Assembly: GCF_944380985.1 (NCBI RefSeq)
Contig: NZ_CALWJJ010000010.1
Location: forward strand, 1-64,000
Direction of reading: 5' to 3'
DNA from: an uncultured Agathobaculum sp.
GTDB taxonomy: Bacteria > Bacillota > Clostridia > Oscillospirales > Butyricicoccaceae
DNA: 64,000 nt
This document shows, in pieces, positions 1 through 8,099 of this stretch. Made by a program: the position numbers and the translations under genes. A model generated the notes under the pieces. The model did not search any database. It was given only the letters and a program-made list of their open reading frames with translations, and was not told where the DNA came from. Position 1 is the first letter of the stretch; every line of letters begins with the position of its first letter.

Positions 1-900
1 TCGCCGCGGGAGGCGCACCAGCAGTCGGTTGCTGTGCAGCAATCGTTTGCCCCTGTACGGGTAGGCGTTGTGCTGCCGAGCTGGGCAGGGCCGTTTCGCG
101 ATGAGGTTACCCGTGGTATTGAAGCGGCGCGCACCGAGCTGGCTGCACGCGCCGTGCAGGTGCGGGTATGCACCTGCGAGAGTGACATCCCGATCGAAAC
201 GATCGACCTGTTGGACGACCTGCTCAGCTGGGGTGCGCAAGGGATCGCGCTGTGCGCACTCAACGATATTGCGATTGAGGCCAAGGTAAACGAGATGGCC
301 GGGCAGGGCATTCCTTGCATCACCTTCAACTCGGATTTGCCGGACAGCCGCCGGCTATGCTTTGTCGGCCAGGATTACGCCAAAAGCGGCCGAATCGCCG
401 CCGAACTATTGAGTAAGTGCATCCCACAGAACGCCCATGTGCTTGCCATGGTCGGCAATATGGAATATAACGGGCACCGTACCCGGCTGGATGGGTTTTG
501 TGCGCACATGCGCGAGCGAGGCTTTTACGCTGAGCAGATCGAAGTGGTCGAAACCTATAACGATTACCGCCGCACCTATAATAAGGTGACCGAGGCGCTG
601 CATAACATCACACGCTTGCGAGCGATCTATATGGCAAACCGCAGCGTCACCGGCTGTGTCGACGCGGTAAAAGCCGCAGGCATGGCGGGCAAGATCCGCA
701 TCATCGCGCACGACGTGTCTCGACGGCGCAAGGCCATGCTGCGCGAGGGCACGCTCGACCTGACGATTACGCAGGACTTGTACCAACAGGGTTACCAGCC
801 GCTTCTTCTGCTGTGCGACTTGCTGCAAAAGCAGCAGCAGCCCGCGCCTGACCAGCAGAGCGCCAGCATTTCGATCCTTTGTGCGGAAAACCTGGATTGA
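1..900 (+). CDS. LacI-type sugar-binding regulator or periplasmic binding protein, C-terminal part (5' end outside window)
   Basis: The reading frame is open to the left edge, so the true start lies outside the window; the GTG at 34 is not a convincing start. The visible ~299 residues form a type I periplasmic-binding fold: the first beta strand VRVGVVLPSW, then a GIALCALND sugar-pocket segment, CITFNSDLPD, and FVGQDYAKSGRIAAELL, as in ribose/galactose-binding domains. LacI-family repressors carry this domain after an N-terminal HTH, and the unseen upstream part would decide between a repressor and an uptake protein. No signal peptide can be judged. The gene ends 13 bp before a strong terminator. 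Confidence 0.75.
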   Translation, partial: SPREAHQQSVAVQQSFAPVRVGVVLPSWAGPFRDEVTRGIEAARTELAARAVQVRVCTCESDIPIETIDLLDDLLSWGAQGIALCALNDIAIEAKVNEMAGQGIPCITFNSDLPDSRRLCFVGQDYAKSGRIAAELLSKCIPQNAHVLAMVGNMEYNGHRTRLDGFCAHMRERGFYAEQIEVVETYNDYRRTYNKVTEALHNITRLRAIYMANRSVTGCVDAVKAAGMAGKIRIIAHDVSRRRKAMLREGTLDLTITQDLYQQGYQPLLLLCDLLQKQQQPAPDQQSASISILCAENLD

Positions 901-913
901 GGCGCGAAGGCAG

Positions 914-954
914 AAAAAAACGTCCAAACCCAATCGGGTTTGGACGTTTTTTTT
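914..954 (+). terminator. Rho-independent terminator of the LacI-like gene
   Basis: An 18-bp stem (A-run plus CGTCCAAACCC, loop AATC, GGGTTTGGACG) runs directly into a T tract. The A-run on the 5' side makes it potentially bidirectional, also serving the convergent gene at 1007. Confidence 0.93.
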
Positions 955-1006
955 CCTTCATTAGGCCGGGGAAGAAAAAGAGGGGGCCACTGCAGTTTTA
1001 CCGCCG

Positions 1007-1444
1007 CTAAGCGGCGTTTGGATAGACCAGAACATACAGCCGGTGATAAAATTCCTGACCGCGCTCACCTTCAATGCTGCGCAGCTCGCCGTTAATAAAG
1101 ACATACCCGTCCGCGTTGACGCCTATTGAATTGCCGTTTTCAAATGTAACTGTCAGGCGGTTGGCGGCCAGTCGCTCGCTGCGGGGCGGAAAGAAATGCG
1201 GATATTGCTTATAGGTATAGCTGCTGAGCAGCGCGGTGAATTCGTCGATCCGCGCGGGATCAGTCACCGCGGGCAGGTCGGTATCGTTTTCTGTAATAGA
1301 GAGCGCCGCAGGCAGGCCTGTACCGGCAATATCCGCATAGGATTGGCTATATAGATTGATGTATAGCATGCGCCCGGCGGCAAACAGCAGCAGCACGAGC
1401 AGCGTGCCGCACACCGCAAAGCCAAGCGCGGTAAATTTACGCAT
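1007..1444 (-). CDS. Small membrane-anchored protein of unknown function
   Basis: A 145-residue protein starting MRKFTALGF. The ATG at 1444 is preceded by AAAGGGG, so I prefer it to an upstream in-frame start. A hydrophobic segment at about residues 6-24 is followed by an extracytoplasmic part (INLYSQSYADI onward) ending in a small beta-rich domain with TVTFENGNSIGVNADGYVFINGELRS. I do not recognise the family confidently; that tail resembles small DUF5301-like domains. It is transcribed divergently from the BlaI-type repressor, with promoters back to back (-10 regions about 75 bp apart), so control by the same repressor is possible but not shown. Confidence 0.6.
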   Translation of the reverse strand: MRKFTALGFAVCGTLLVLLLFAAGRMLYINLYSQSYADIAGTGLPAALSITENDTDLPAVTDPARIDEFTALLSSYTYKQYPHFFPPRSERLAANRLTVTFENGNSIGVNADGYVFINGELRSIEGERGQEFYHRLYVLVYPNAA

Positions 1445-1489
1445 AGCGTTACCCCTTTGCAGTATTTGGAAGTTTACTTTTCCATTATT

Positions 1490-1518
1490 AGCATACCGCA
1501 AAACCGGCATACTGTCAA
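1490..1518 (-). promoter_or_regulatory. Promoter of the small membrane protein
   Basis: On the minus strand TTGACA (1513-1518), a 17-bp spacer and TATGCT (1490-1495) lie 46 bp upstream of the ATG at 1444. This is a near-consensus sigma-A promoter, back to back with the BlaI-type promoter. Confidence 0.75.
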
Positions 1519-1546
1519 CGCCCTCGTTTCGCAAGTAAAACAGATC

Positions 1547-1607
1547 TTGACAAAAATATTCTACTATTGTAGAATAAAACCATAGACATATTTTACATTT
1601 GTAGAAA
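1547..1607 (+). promoter_or_regulatory. BlaI-type promoter with two TACA/TGTA operators
   Basis: TTGACA (1547-1552), 17 bp, TAGAAT (1570-1575). A perfect inverted repeat TATTCTAC-tatt-GTAGAATA (1557-1576) fills the spacer and covers the -10. A second, imperfect dyad of the same type (TTTACATTTGTAGA, about 1592-1605) lies just downstream. Repeats of TACA/TGTA type are the known targets of BlaI/MecI repressors, so this predicts autorepression of the repressor-M56 pair. Confidence 0.85.
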
Positions 1608-1621
1608 GAGGAGGGAGTGAT

Positions 1622-1993
1622 ATGCAGGCAGCCAAACGCCTGCCAGATGCCGAGCTTGAGATCATGCAGGCGATCTGGTCGCTTGAGGCACCGGTGACGG
1701 CAGCGGCGGTGCAGCAGCGCGTGAGCAAGGAGTGGAAAGCGACAAGCGTGCTGACTTTTCTTTCCCGCCTGTGTGAGAAGGGCTTTTTGTCATGCGAAAA
1801 GGCGGGGCGGCAGAACTACTACACACCGCAGGTCTCGCGCGAGCGTTATTTGCAGTGTGAGAGCGCGCGCTTTGTGCGGCGGCTGTGCGGCGGCTCGGTC
1901 AAAAACCTGGTCGCAAGCCTGTCGGACGCGGGCGCGCTGACCGAGCAGGACATCGCGGATCTACGCGCCTTTCTAGATGCGCAGGGGCGCTAG
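1622..1993 (+). CDS. BlaI/MecI/CopY-family transcriptional repressor
   Basis: A 123-residue winged-helix protein. It opens with LPDAELEIMQAIWSLEAPVTAAAV and continues with a recognition region WKATSVLTFLSRLCEKGFLSCEK, as in BlaI/MecI proteins, followed by a helical dimerisation tail. In this family the repressor binds TACA/TGTA dyads and is inactivated when the partner M56 protease senses a signal. Matching operators lie in its own promoter and the M56 gene begins 17 bp after its stop, so the two form a repressor-sensor operon. A Shine-Dalgarno (GAGGAGGGAG) precedes the ATG. The target genes beyond the operon are unknown; a beta-lactamase is not in the window. Confidence 0.9.
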   Translation: MQAAKRLPDAELEIMQAIWSLEAPVTAAAVQQRVSKEWKATSVLTFLSRLCEKGFLSCEKAGRQNYYTPQVSRERYLQCESARFVRRLCGGSVKNLVASLSDAGALTEQDIADLRAFLDAQGR

Positions 1994-2010
1994 GACAGGA
2001 GGGGTAGGAT

Positions 2011-5000
2011 ATGACTGGTAATGAACTGCTGCTGAGCCTTGTGCAGATTGGGCTGACCGTGTCAGCAGCGGCGCTTGCGCTGTTTTTACTGCGCCGGGCG
2101 CTCAAAAAGCGCTATCCGGCGCGCGCAATCTGCGCGGTGTGGGCGATACTTGCGATCCGGCTGCTCATCCCGGTGCAGCTGACGCTGCCTGACCCGCCGG
2201 TGCAGCTGACGCCGCCCGCCCGCACCTTATATGTGACCTATCACCGCGCGGACACGCCGCAGGCGGCCAACCCATCCGGAACGGCGCCGCAACAGACAGC
2301 GCCGCACGGCGAGTGGATGAGCGAAAGCGAGTTTGAAAGCAAGGCGGTTAACGCAAACGGGGTGTGGATGAATGCCATCCATATTGACGGCGTGTTGGTG
2401 CTGGTCTGGCTGATCGGTGCACTGTACAGCGCGCTGCGGCAGTGGACACGGTACCACCGCTTTTACCGTGCGCTTAACAGACCATCTGCCCATGCGCAGC
2501 GCGACACCCTGCGCCGCGTGTTCGAAGAGCAAAAGCATGCGCTTGGCATCCGGCGGCATATTCCTCTAATCGTCACACCTGCGGCGGACTGCCCGATGCT
2601 GGCGGGGTATGCAAGGCCCGCGCTCTATTTGCCGGACGAGGCGCTAAGCGAGCAGCAGGCCATGTTCATCTTCCGGCACGAGCTGACGCATTACAAGCGC
2701 CATGACCTATGGCTTAAGCTGATATTGGTCGCGGCGCAAGCGGTGCACTGGTTTAACCCGCTCGTGCATCTGATGGCGCGGTTTGCGCGGGAGGACATCG
2801 AGCTTGCGTGCGACGATGCAGTCGTGCGCGGCATGGATGGCGCCCAGCGTCGCGCCTACGGCGAGACGATCCTGCAATCAGCGGCGGCGCAGGTGAAAAA
2901 GCGCGCGCTTGTGTCGTGCTTTGCCGGGGATAAGGATGCGCTCATGCGGCGGTTTGAGGGGTTGTTCGATATGCGCGCGAAAAAGCGCGGTGTAGCGCTT
3001 ATAACAGCGGCGGCCATATTGATCGTCTCGCTTGGCTGCGCGGTGTCGGTGGGAGAAAATCAGGAAGAATTGGACGAACAGACTGTTCTGTCCGCGGCGC
3101 AGGAATACGCACAAGCGGTGCAGCAAGGAAATGTACAACGCGCGTATGAGATGTGGTCACAGCGGATGCGGCAGGCTGCCGGCATTACCGTGCCGACGGA
3201 AATGGAACTTCCGGAAAGCGGGATAACAGCTTACGCGCTGACTTATGAGCCAGAGGATCAAACCTGTGTGCTGGTATCCGAACAGCAGCCGGGTGAGCGG
3301 CAGGCGGTGCGCCTGTGGTTTACGAAGGAGGACGGCGCAGTCAAGGTGGATGATTTCACCCTTTTGCTGGATACAGAAGATGTTGTAGACAGCTTGGACG
3401 ACTTTCGCATTCTGTACGAGAACGACCTCGGCCTGCCGGATTTCCTGACCCGAACCGAATATGAAGACTGGAACCTACCGATGATGGACATCAGCTCGCC
3501 CGATAGGGCGGCGATCCACTTGCTGCGGCTGGATACCACCCAAACCGCGAGCAGATCGTCGCCGGACAGTGCGGCGGGAGATGACATTGTATATGTCACA
3601 TGCATGTTTGCAGACGGCAACGAGGTGACCATCACCATGTTAAGCCAGTTTGGCGCAGGATGGCTACCGCAGGATTTTACCTATGACGGCGGCGTCAACG
3701 ACCGCACCGCCGCTGACCTTGCGCAGCAGTACGCGAGAGGCGTTACGCACAAGAGCGGGCAGTTTATCTATCCCATCTTAAGCGCGCAAAAGCAGCAGGA
3801 TTTTATTACCCAGCAGCGTATGGGCGAGAGCGGCGGGATCAACTGGCGGTATGGTACATCCTCACCCTCCTACCGCGATTTTGCGCTCGTGCCGACGAGC
3901 GAGAACAGTTATATCGTCGTGTTTCAAATGTATGGGGGTGGCGCGAACGACTATCGCGAAGCCTATGTAATCGAGACCGCCAGCGCAGACGGCCGCTCGA
4001 TCATTTGGGACGTTCGTCAGGTCGGGCGCACGGACGAAATGACCTATCATAACCTGTTTGACTTGTATTATAATTCCGGCCTTGCGTGGCCTGTGCTGGA
4101 CAACGGTATGAACGAAAGCGTGGGCAGTGCATACAACGGTGTACCGGTTGCAGAACTTGCGCAGCCTGAGACAGCGGCGCAAGCGGTATTCGGTTATTTT
4201 GCCGAGCCGGTCGAATACACCGAGGGCAATGCGCATTTTGTCTCCCGCACGCCGGTATTCACCGCTGAGCTGGTCTCGCAGACTGGTAGTACGGCGGCCG
4301 TGCGGTTGATCTTTACCGACGGCAGCCCGTCCACCGAGGTGCGCATGGAGCAAACAGAAGATTACTGGATGCCGGTCGGGATTGCGGCGACATATGATGA
4401 AGCCTTTTTTGCCACAGCGCAATCGGGCAGCGAAATTGTTTTTATCCCTGCGGGGTGGGATGTCTCGAACGCACTCAGCCTTGCGGAGGTGTCGGACGGC
4501 GTGCCGCAGCTGGCGGATGGAGACATCATTACCATGCACTTTGGCGCGCGGCCTGCGGGCGAGGTAATACTGACCGAACGGGATATTTATATCGCAGACG
4601 GCACGCCGCGCTATGACGAACGGCTTGTAATGGAAACCGTACTGCCGCACAGCGAAACCGGCGAATATACTTACACGGTTTCACCAAGCATGGGGTATTA
4701 CCTGTCCTCCCAATATCCGGACACGATTTACCGCGCTGTGACAGCGGACTACGAGGATGAAGATGGCGTACTGCGTACAGTCACCTTTGTATTTTATACG
4801 GCAAATGGCGACGCCCGGACCGACTATACTCTCACCTCGAACACTTACTATAACAGCGTTTATGGTTATACCCTTACTTTACCGGATTGCTTTGTCGAAC
4901 AGGGATATGTCAAAGAGCAGGACGGCATGGTGACGTTCGGCCTGAAAGATGCATGGCCGGGCGTATATGCCGATCCGACCGAGGCAGGTGTGGTGATGTC

Positions 5001-6072
5001 GCTCGCGGTCGGCTCGGTCGCCGAGCTGCGCGACGTATTCGGCGAAAACTGGGCGGAAAATTATTATGTGCCCTGCAAGGAATTAGCGGTGCAAAATGGG
5101 CTGGCCTATCTATTGCTGTTTGCGTCCGACGTGCAGTATGATACAACAAATACGCAGATCACAGCGGCCTATACCGAGATGTATGCAGCTGCCGAGGGCA
5201 TTGCAGCGGACGCGATCTCGTTTGACGGGCAGAGCGACCAGCAGCGTGCAAACGAGCGGGAGACCGCGCTGCAAGAGCTTGCAACCTATTATATCAGCCG
5301 AGCGTATTATATCGGGGATGCAGCCGTCCTGCCGGACGCGGCGGAAAACACATGCACGGTAGTCTGGGCGGGTGATCCCGGCGGCGCGCCGGACGCAGCC
5401 TCGCAGCCTCGCCGCGCGGAGCGGCTGTGGTTTGACGATCTGAACAGTGTACATCCCTCGCGCACCGAGATGCTGGCGGACAGCGGGGCGGGCGTTCATT
5501 CGCTCGACGCTTTCCTTATGCTGTATGATAACTCTCTTGCATTGCCGGAGCTGCCCGAATATACGGTGCGTTTGCTGCTGGAGAATACCGCGATTACCGC
5601 GCTGCGCGATCCGGTGCAGGCGGCCGAGTGGTTGCTCGGCCTGTCTGGCGGCACAGCGAGTGACTGGCGTGCGAATGCGCAACGGAATGAGGAGATTTTC
5701 CTTTATACCTGGCCGGACGGCAGTCAGGTGTATCTTGTGATGAAAGCCGTGCAGCTGGGCGGCGCGGCGCAGCCGATCTATCTGCCTATCCGCTGGGATG
5801 CGGGCGCGCAGGGCGGAACGGGCTGGGCATATGACCCATACAGCTACATGATGTGCAAGGAGCAAAATGACTTTTCCGGTTGCACCGCAGAGGAGCTGGC
5901 GTATTATCTGGGCGAGTCGGACGGCGCATATACCGAAAACATCCTGCACGAGCTTAATCTGCGCTGGCGGGAGGACCCGGCGGGCATCGACCAGTTGATG
6001 GAATCACAGCAAGCGCCAGTTCGGTCGCTATGGGAAAATCATAAGGCGGCGAACCCCGATATTTTCCCCTGA
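2011..6072 (+). CDS. M56 (BlaR1-like) membrane metalloprotease with giant repeated ectodomain
   Basis: A 1353-residue protein. N-terminal membrane helices (about residues 5-27, 35-53, 125-143) precede the cytoplasmic zinc protease domain with HELTH at residues 223-227 and a downstream EDIELACD segment, the gluzincin signature of BlaR1/MecR1. Another helix lies at the HWFNP region, and a final helix ends near residue 345 (ILIVSLGCAV). The roughly 1000 residues outside are not a penicillin-binding sensor: I see no SxxK/KTG pattern. Instead they hold three divergent copies of a module containing a phrase like SLDDFRILYENDLGLPDF (about residues 458, 677 and 1162), plus a separate beta-rich stretch (about 790-1085). 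Usual BlaR1 length is near 600, so this is about twice normal. The ATG follows AGGAGGGGTAGGAT. What the ectodomain senses is unknown. Confidence 0.85.
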   Translation: MTGNELLLSLVQIGLTVSAAALALFLLRRALKKRYPARAICAVWAILAIRLLIPVQLTLPDPPVQLTPPARTLYVTYHRADTPQAANPSGTAPQQTAPHGEWMSESEFESKAVNANGVWMNAIHIDGVLVLVWLIGALYSALRQWTRYHRFYRALNRPSAHAQRDTLRRVFEEQKHALGIRRHIPLIVTPAADCPMLAGYARPALYLPDEALSEQQAMFIFRHELTHYKRHDLWLKLILVAAQAVHWFNPLVHLMARFAREDIELACDDAVVRGMDGAQRRAYGETILQSAAAQVKKRALVSCFAGDKDALMRRFEGLFDMRAKKRGVALITAAAILIVSLGCAVSVGENQEELDEQTVLSAAQEYAQAVQQGNVQRAYEMWSQRMRQAAGITVPTEMELPESGITAYALTYEPEDQTCVLVSEQQPGERQAVRLWFTKEDGAVKVDDFTLLLDTEDVVDSLDDFRILYENDLGLPDFLTRTEYEDWNLPMMDISSPDRAAIHLLRLDTTQTASRSSPDSAAGDDIVYVTCMFADGNEVTITMLSQFGAGWLPQDFTYDGGVNDRTAADLAQQYARGVTHKSGQFIYPILSAQKQQDFITQQRMGESGGINWRYGTSSPSYRDFALVPTSENSYIVVFQMYGGGANDYREAYVIETASADGRSIIWDVRQVGRTDEMTYHNLFDLYYNSGLAWPVLDNGMNESVGSAYNGVPVAELAQPETAAQAVFGYFAEPVEYTEGNAHFVSRTPVFTAELVSQTGSTAAVRLIFTDGSPSTEVRMEQTEDYWMPVGIAATYDEAFFATAQSGSEIVFIPAGWDVSNALSLAEVSDGVPQLADGDIITMHFGARPAGEVILTERDIYIADGTPRYDERLVMETVLPHSETGEYTYTVSPSMGYYLSSQYPDTIYRAVTADYEDEDGVLRTVTFVFYTANGDARTDYTLTSNTYYNSVYGYTLTLPDCFVEQGYVKEQDGMVTFGLKDAWPGVYADPTEAGVVMSLAVGSVAELRDVFGENWAENYYVPCKELAVQNGLAYLLLFASDVQYDTTNTQITAAYTEMYAAAEGIAADAISFDGQSDQQRANERETALQELATYYISRAYYIGDAAVLPDAAENTCTVVWAGDPGGAPDAASQPRRAERLWFDDLNSVHPSRTEMLADSGAGVHSLDAFLMLYDNSLALPELPEYTVRLLLENTAITALRDPVQAAEWLLGLSGGTASDWRANAQRNEEIFLYTWPDGSQVYLVMKAVQLGGAAQPIYLPIRWDAGAQGGTGWAYDPYSYMMCKEQNDFSGCTAEELAYYLGESDGAYTENILHELNLRWREDPAGIDQLMESQQAPVRSLWENHKAANPDIFP

Positions 6073-6091
6073 TGCGCAACTGCTTTCGTGC

Positions 6092-6121
6092 TTGACACCC
6101 CGCTTTGTCCGATGGTATGAT
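6092..6121 (+). promoter_or_regulatory. Promoter of the decarboxylase beta-subunit operon
   Basis: TTGACA (6092-6097), 18-bp spacer, TATGAT (6116-6121). It gives a 5' untranslated leader of roughly 205 nt before the ATG at 6334. Confidence 0.8.
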
Positions 6122-6127
6122 AGCAAA

Positions 6128-6257
6128 GGATAAAGGGGAGTGGTTGGTGCGGTGCACAGCCGCGCGGCATCGTCAACACATATGGCGGGGCGCCGGCCCC
6201 GCTCTGGCTGTTGCCTGCAATGACCAGACCTGCATCTCCTGTGGGAGACGCAGGTCT
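6128..6257 (+). promoter_or_regulatory. Candidate yybP-ykoY (Mn2+-sensing) riboswitch with downstream hairpin
   Basis: The leader carries, in the right order, segments typical of the yybP-ykoY aptamer: AAAGGGGAG (6132-6140), ATCGTCAACAC (6169-6179), a GC-rich hairpin GCGGGGC-gcc-GGCCCCGC, CTCTGGCTGTTGC, and a 3' GACCAGACCT (6222-6231). The 3' box is the left arm of a competing hairpin AGACCTGC-a-TCTCC-tgtg-GGAGA-c-GCAGGTCT (6226-6257), as expected of an expression platform. No T tract follows, so it is not a simple intrinsic terminator. The aptamer's GGGGAGUAG is GGGGAGTGG here and helix P1 is imperfect. The match is by eye only. Confidence 0.5.
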
Positions 6258-6333
6258 GTCTGCATATCGGGGCATACTGCTGGCGCAAAACAGTTTTATG
6301 GCCGAAAAAGGGCTTGATATAGGGGGCGTATCT

Positions 6334-7461
6334 ATGGAATTCTTGTACGAAGGCCTGCTGTCCATCACCTGGCAGCAGATCGTTATGTATCTGGTCGGCG
6401 GGCTACTGATCTGGCTTGCTATTGAAAAGCAATATGAGCCGTCGTTGCTGTTGCCTATGGGCTTTGGCGCAATACTGGTCAACCTGCCGCTTTCGGGCGT
6501 GATCGACCAGATGACCCAGGGCGTGGGCGAGACAAACGGCATCATCCAATGGCTGTTCGAGGCCGGTATCGAGGCAAGCGAGGCTTTCCCGCTGCTGCTG
6601 TTCATCGGCATCGGCGCGATGATTGATTTTGGTCCGCTGCTTGCCAATCCCAAGCTGTTTCTGTTTGGCGCGGCGGCGCAGTCCGGCATTTTCCTGACCA
6701 TCATCGTGGCGGCAGTGCTCGGGTTTACCATTATCGACGCGGCCTCGATCGGTATCATTGGCGCGGCCGACGGCCCGACATCTATCCTGGTCTCTCAGGT
6801 ACTGGGTTCCAAATACGTCGGTCCGATTGCGGTTGCGGCATACAGCTATATGGCGCTCGTGCCGATCATTCAGCCGTTTGCCATCAAGCTGGTGACGACG
6901 AAAAAAGAGCGCGCGATGAAAATGCCCTACGCTGCAAGCGGCGTTTCCCGGCGCACACGCATCCTGTTTCCGATTGTGGTCTCGATCGTCGCCGGTCTGG
7001 TTGCGCCCTCGTCGGTCGCGCTGGTCGGTTTTCTGATGTTCGGAAATCTGATCCGGGAGTGCGGCGTGTTGGATAGCCTGTCCAAAACCGCGCAGCACGA
7101 GCTGGCAAACCTCATCACGCTGCTACTCGGTATTACAATCTCGTTCTCCATGCGCGCCGATCAGTTCGTCACAGGGGAAACGCTGATTATCCTGTGCCTT
7201 GGCCTGGTCGCGTTCGTGCTAGATTCGATCGTCGGCGTGCTGTTTGCCAAGCTGCTCAACCTGTTCTGCCGGAACAAGGTCAACCCGATGATTGGCGCCT
7301 CGGGCATTTCGGCGTTTCCGATGTCCGCGCGCGTGATTGAAAAGCTCGGTATGGAGGCCGACCGCACAAACCATCTGCTGATGCACGCGGTCGGCGCCAA
7401 TGTCGCTGGGCAGATCGCCTCGGTTGTGGCCGGCGGCGTCATCCTCGGATTTTTTATGTGA
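6334..7461 (+). CDS. Na+-translocating carboxylic-acid decarboxylase, beta subunit (OadB/GcdB/MmdB type)
   Basis: A 375-residue, very hydrophobic protein. The family's beta subunit is the membrane channel that couples decarboxylation of carboxybiotin to Na+ export. The diagnostic segment GIIGAADGPTSI lies at about residues 140-151, its Asp being the conserved ion-site residue; SGISAFPMSARVIEKLG near the C-terminus is also typical. The frame is open upstream to 6211, but the ATG at 6334 has AGGGGG 8 bp before it and matches the usual N-terminus (MEFLYEGL). The biotin-dependent alpha subunit is not nearby, so the substrate (oxaloacetate, methylmalonyl-CoA or glutaconyl-CoA) cannot be told. A small gamma-like subunit follows 17 bp later. 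Confidence 0.9.
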   Translation: MEFLYEGLLSITWQQIVMYLVGGLLIWLAIEKQYEPSLLLPMGFGAILVNLPLSGVIDQMTQGVGETNGIIQWLFEAGIEASEAFPLLLFIGIGAMIDFGPLLANPKLFLFGAAAQSGIFLTIIVAAVLGFTIIDAASIGIIGAADGPTSILVSQVLGSKYVGPIAVAAYSYMALVPIIQPFAIKLVTTKKERAMKMPYAASGVSRRTRILFPIVVSIVAGLVAPSSVALVGFLMFGNLIRECGVLDSLSKTAQHELANLITLLLGITISFSMRADQFVTGETLIILCLGLVAFVLDSIVGVLFAKLLNLFCRNKVNPMIGASGISAFPMSARVIEKLGMEADRTNHLLMHAVGANVAGQIASVVAGGVILGFFM

Positions 7462-7478
7462 GAAAGGGGCTAAGGTAG

Positions 7479-7610
7479 ATGAATCAATCACTTCAGGATG
7501 CCATCGCGTTACTTGGGCAGGGCATGGCCGGCATTTTTACGGTTTTGATTGTTATTGCGGTGATTGTGGCGCTGCTCGGCCGGATGGACAGGGGCGGCCC
7601 CAAGCAGTAA
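7479..7610 (+). CDS. OadG-like small gamma subunit of the Na+ decarboxylase
   Basis: A 43-residue ORF, MNQSLQDAIALLGQGMAG onward, with one transmembrane helix (IFTVLIVIAVIVALLG) and a short charged tail ending GGPKQ. OadG-type gamma subunits have this layout: a short N-terminus with G-x-G-M, one helix, a polar tail. They tether the alpha subunit to beta. AAGGGG lies 9 bp upstream of the ATG. The position directly after the beta subunit supports the call. It is shorter than classic OadG (about 80 residues) and lacks the histidine-rich metal-binding tail. Confidence 0.75.
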   Translation: MNQSLQDAIALLGQGMAGIFTVLIVIAVIVALLGRMDRGGPKQ

Positions 7611-7617
7611 AAAGGGC

Positions 7618-7646
7618 TTGCAACCCCGGTGGCTTTCTGGTATAAT
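7618..7646 (+). promoter_or_regulatory. tRNA-Val promoter
   Basis: TTGCAA (7618-7623), 17 bp, TATAAT (7641-7646), 18 bp before the first tRNA base. Confidence 0.85.
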
Positions 7647-7664
7647 ATCAAAGTAAGCCAAGCC

Positions 7665-7741
7665 GGGGTTGTAGCTCAGCTGGTCAGAGCGTTCGCCTCA
7701 CACGCGAGAGGTCGTGGGTTCGAGCCCCGCCAACCCCACCA
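7665..7741 (+). tRNA. tRNA-Val (anticodon CAC)
   Basis: A full cloverleaf can be drawn: acceptor GGGGTTG/CAACCCC, D-stem GCTC/GAGC, anticodon stem TTCGC/GCGAG with loop CTCACAC (anticodon CAC, decoding GTG), T-stem GTGGG/CCCGC with TTCGAGC loop, discriminator A and encoded CCA. Confidence 0.97.
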
Positions 7742-7748
7742 AAGCAAC

Positions 7749-7782
7749 GGCTCGCACGTTATAAGCGTGTGAGCTATTTTTA
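7749..7782 (+). terminator. Terminator after tRNA-Val
   Basis: GCTCGCACG, a 7-nt loop and CGTGTGAGC, then TATTTTTAT. Confidence 0.8.
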
Positions 7783-8099
7783 TAGCTAAATGCCCCAAAA
7801 TGGGAAGTCTACCTCATAGAACACGCCATTGGCAGACCCGTGCGATATTGCACGGACTTTTTTATTTTATGCGATCCTGTTTCTGCGGAAATGCAAGTTG
7901 TGGACTTTTGGATAACGTGCCAAGTACTGTTCATAGCCCAAATGCATAGCGTCTGTACAGATTAAGTGCAGACGTTATTTTGCATAGATTTTCCCTATTT
8001 ATATCCATGTAATATAAGTATTTGAAATCTGCGGGCGAGACATTTATACTATATTTAAGCAAGAGATAAAAATATCCCATTGAAAGAGGGAAAACATAG
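7783..8099 (+). other. Intergenic stretch with two further hairpins and a shared promoter element
   Basis: No plausible gene in the 358 bp between tRNA and permease. It holds a terminator-like hairpin CCGTGC-gatatt-GCACGG with ACTTTTTTATTTTA (about 7836-7870), a hairpin CGTCTGTAC/GTGCAGACG (7950-7974) followed by TTATTTT, and the element at 7991-8051. The stacked hairpins suggest insulation of the tRNA unit or one or two small transcripts. Confidence 0.6.
7991..8051 (+). promoter_or_regulatory. Shared cystine-locus element, copy 1
   Basis: An AT-rich block (TATTTATAT at 7996-8004, AATATAAGTATTTG at 8011-8024, TTATACTA at 8044-8051) that aligns without gaps to 10872-10932. TATACT (8046-8051) looks like a -10 but no -35 is recognisable, as expected of an activator-dependent promoter. 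The LysR-type protein encoded at 15422-16312 is the natural candidate activator. Confidence 0.65.

Noticed and set aside
3862..4650. 262-codon antisense ORF within the M56 gene
   Set aside because: Mirror of the ectodomain codons, rich in Arg/His as usual for such shadows, without motif or ribosome site.
6211..6333. N-terminal extension of the decarboxylase beta subunit
   Set aside because: The frame is open, but it runs through the leader hairpin, and the Shine-Dalgarno and family N-terminus support ATG 6334.
7742..8099. Integration scar next to tRNA-Val
   Set aside because: tRNA genes are common integration sites, but no repeat of the tRNA 3' end, integrase or composition shift is seen downstream.
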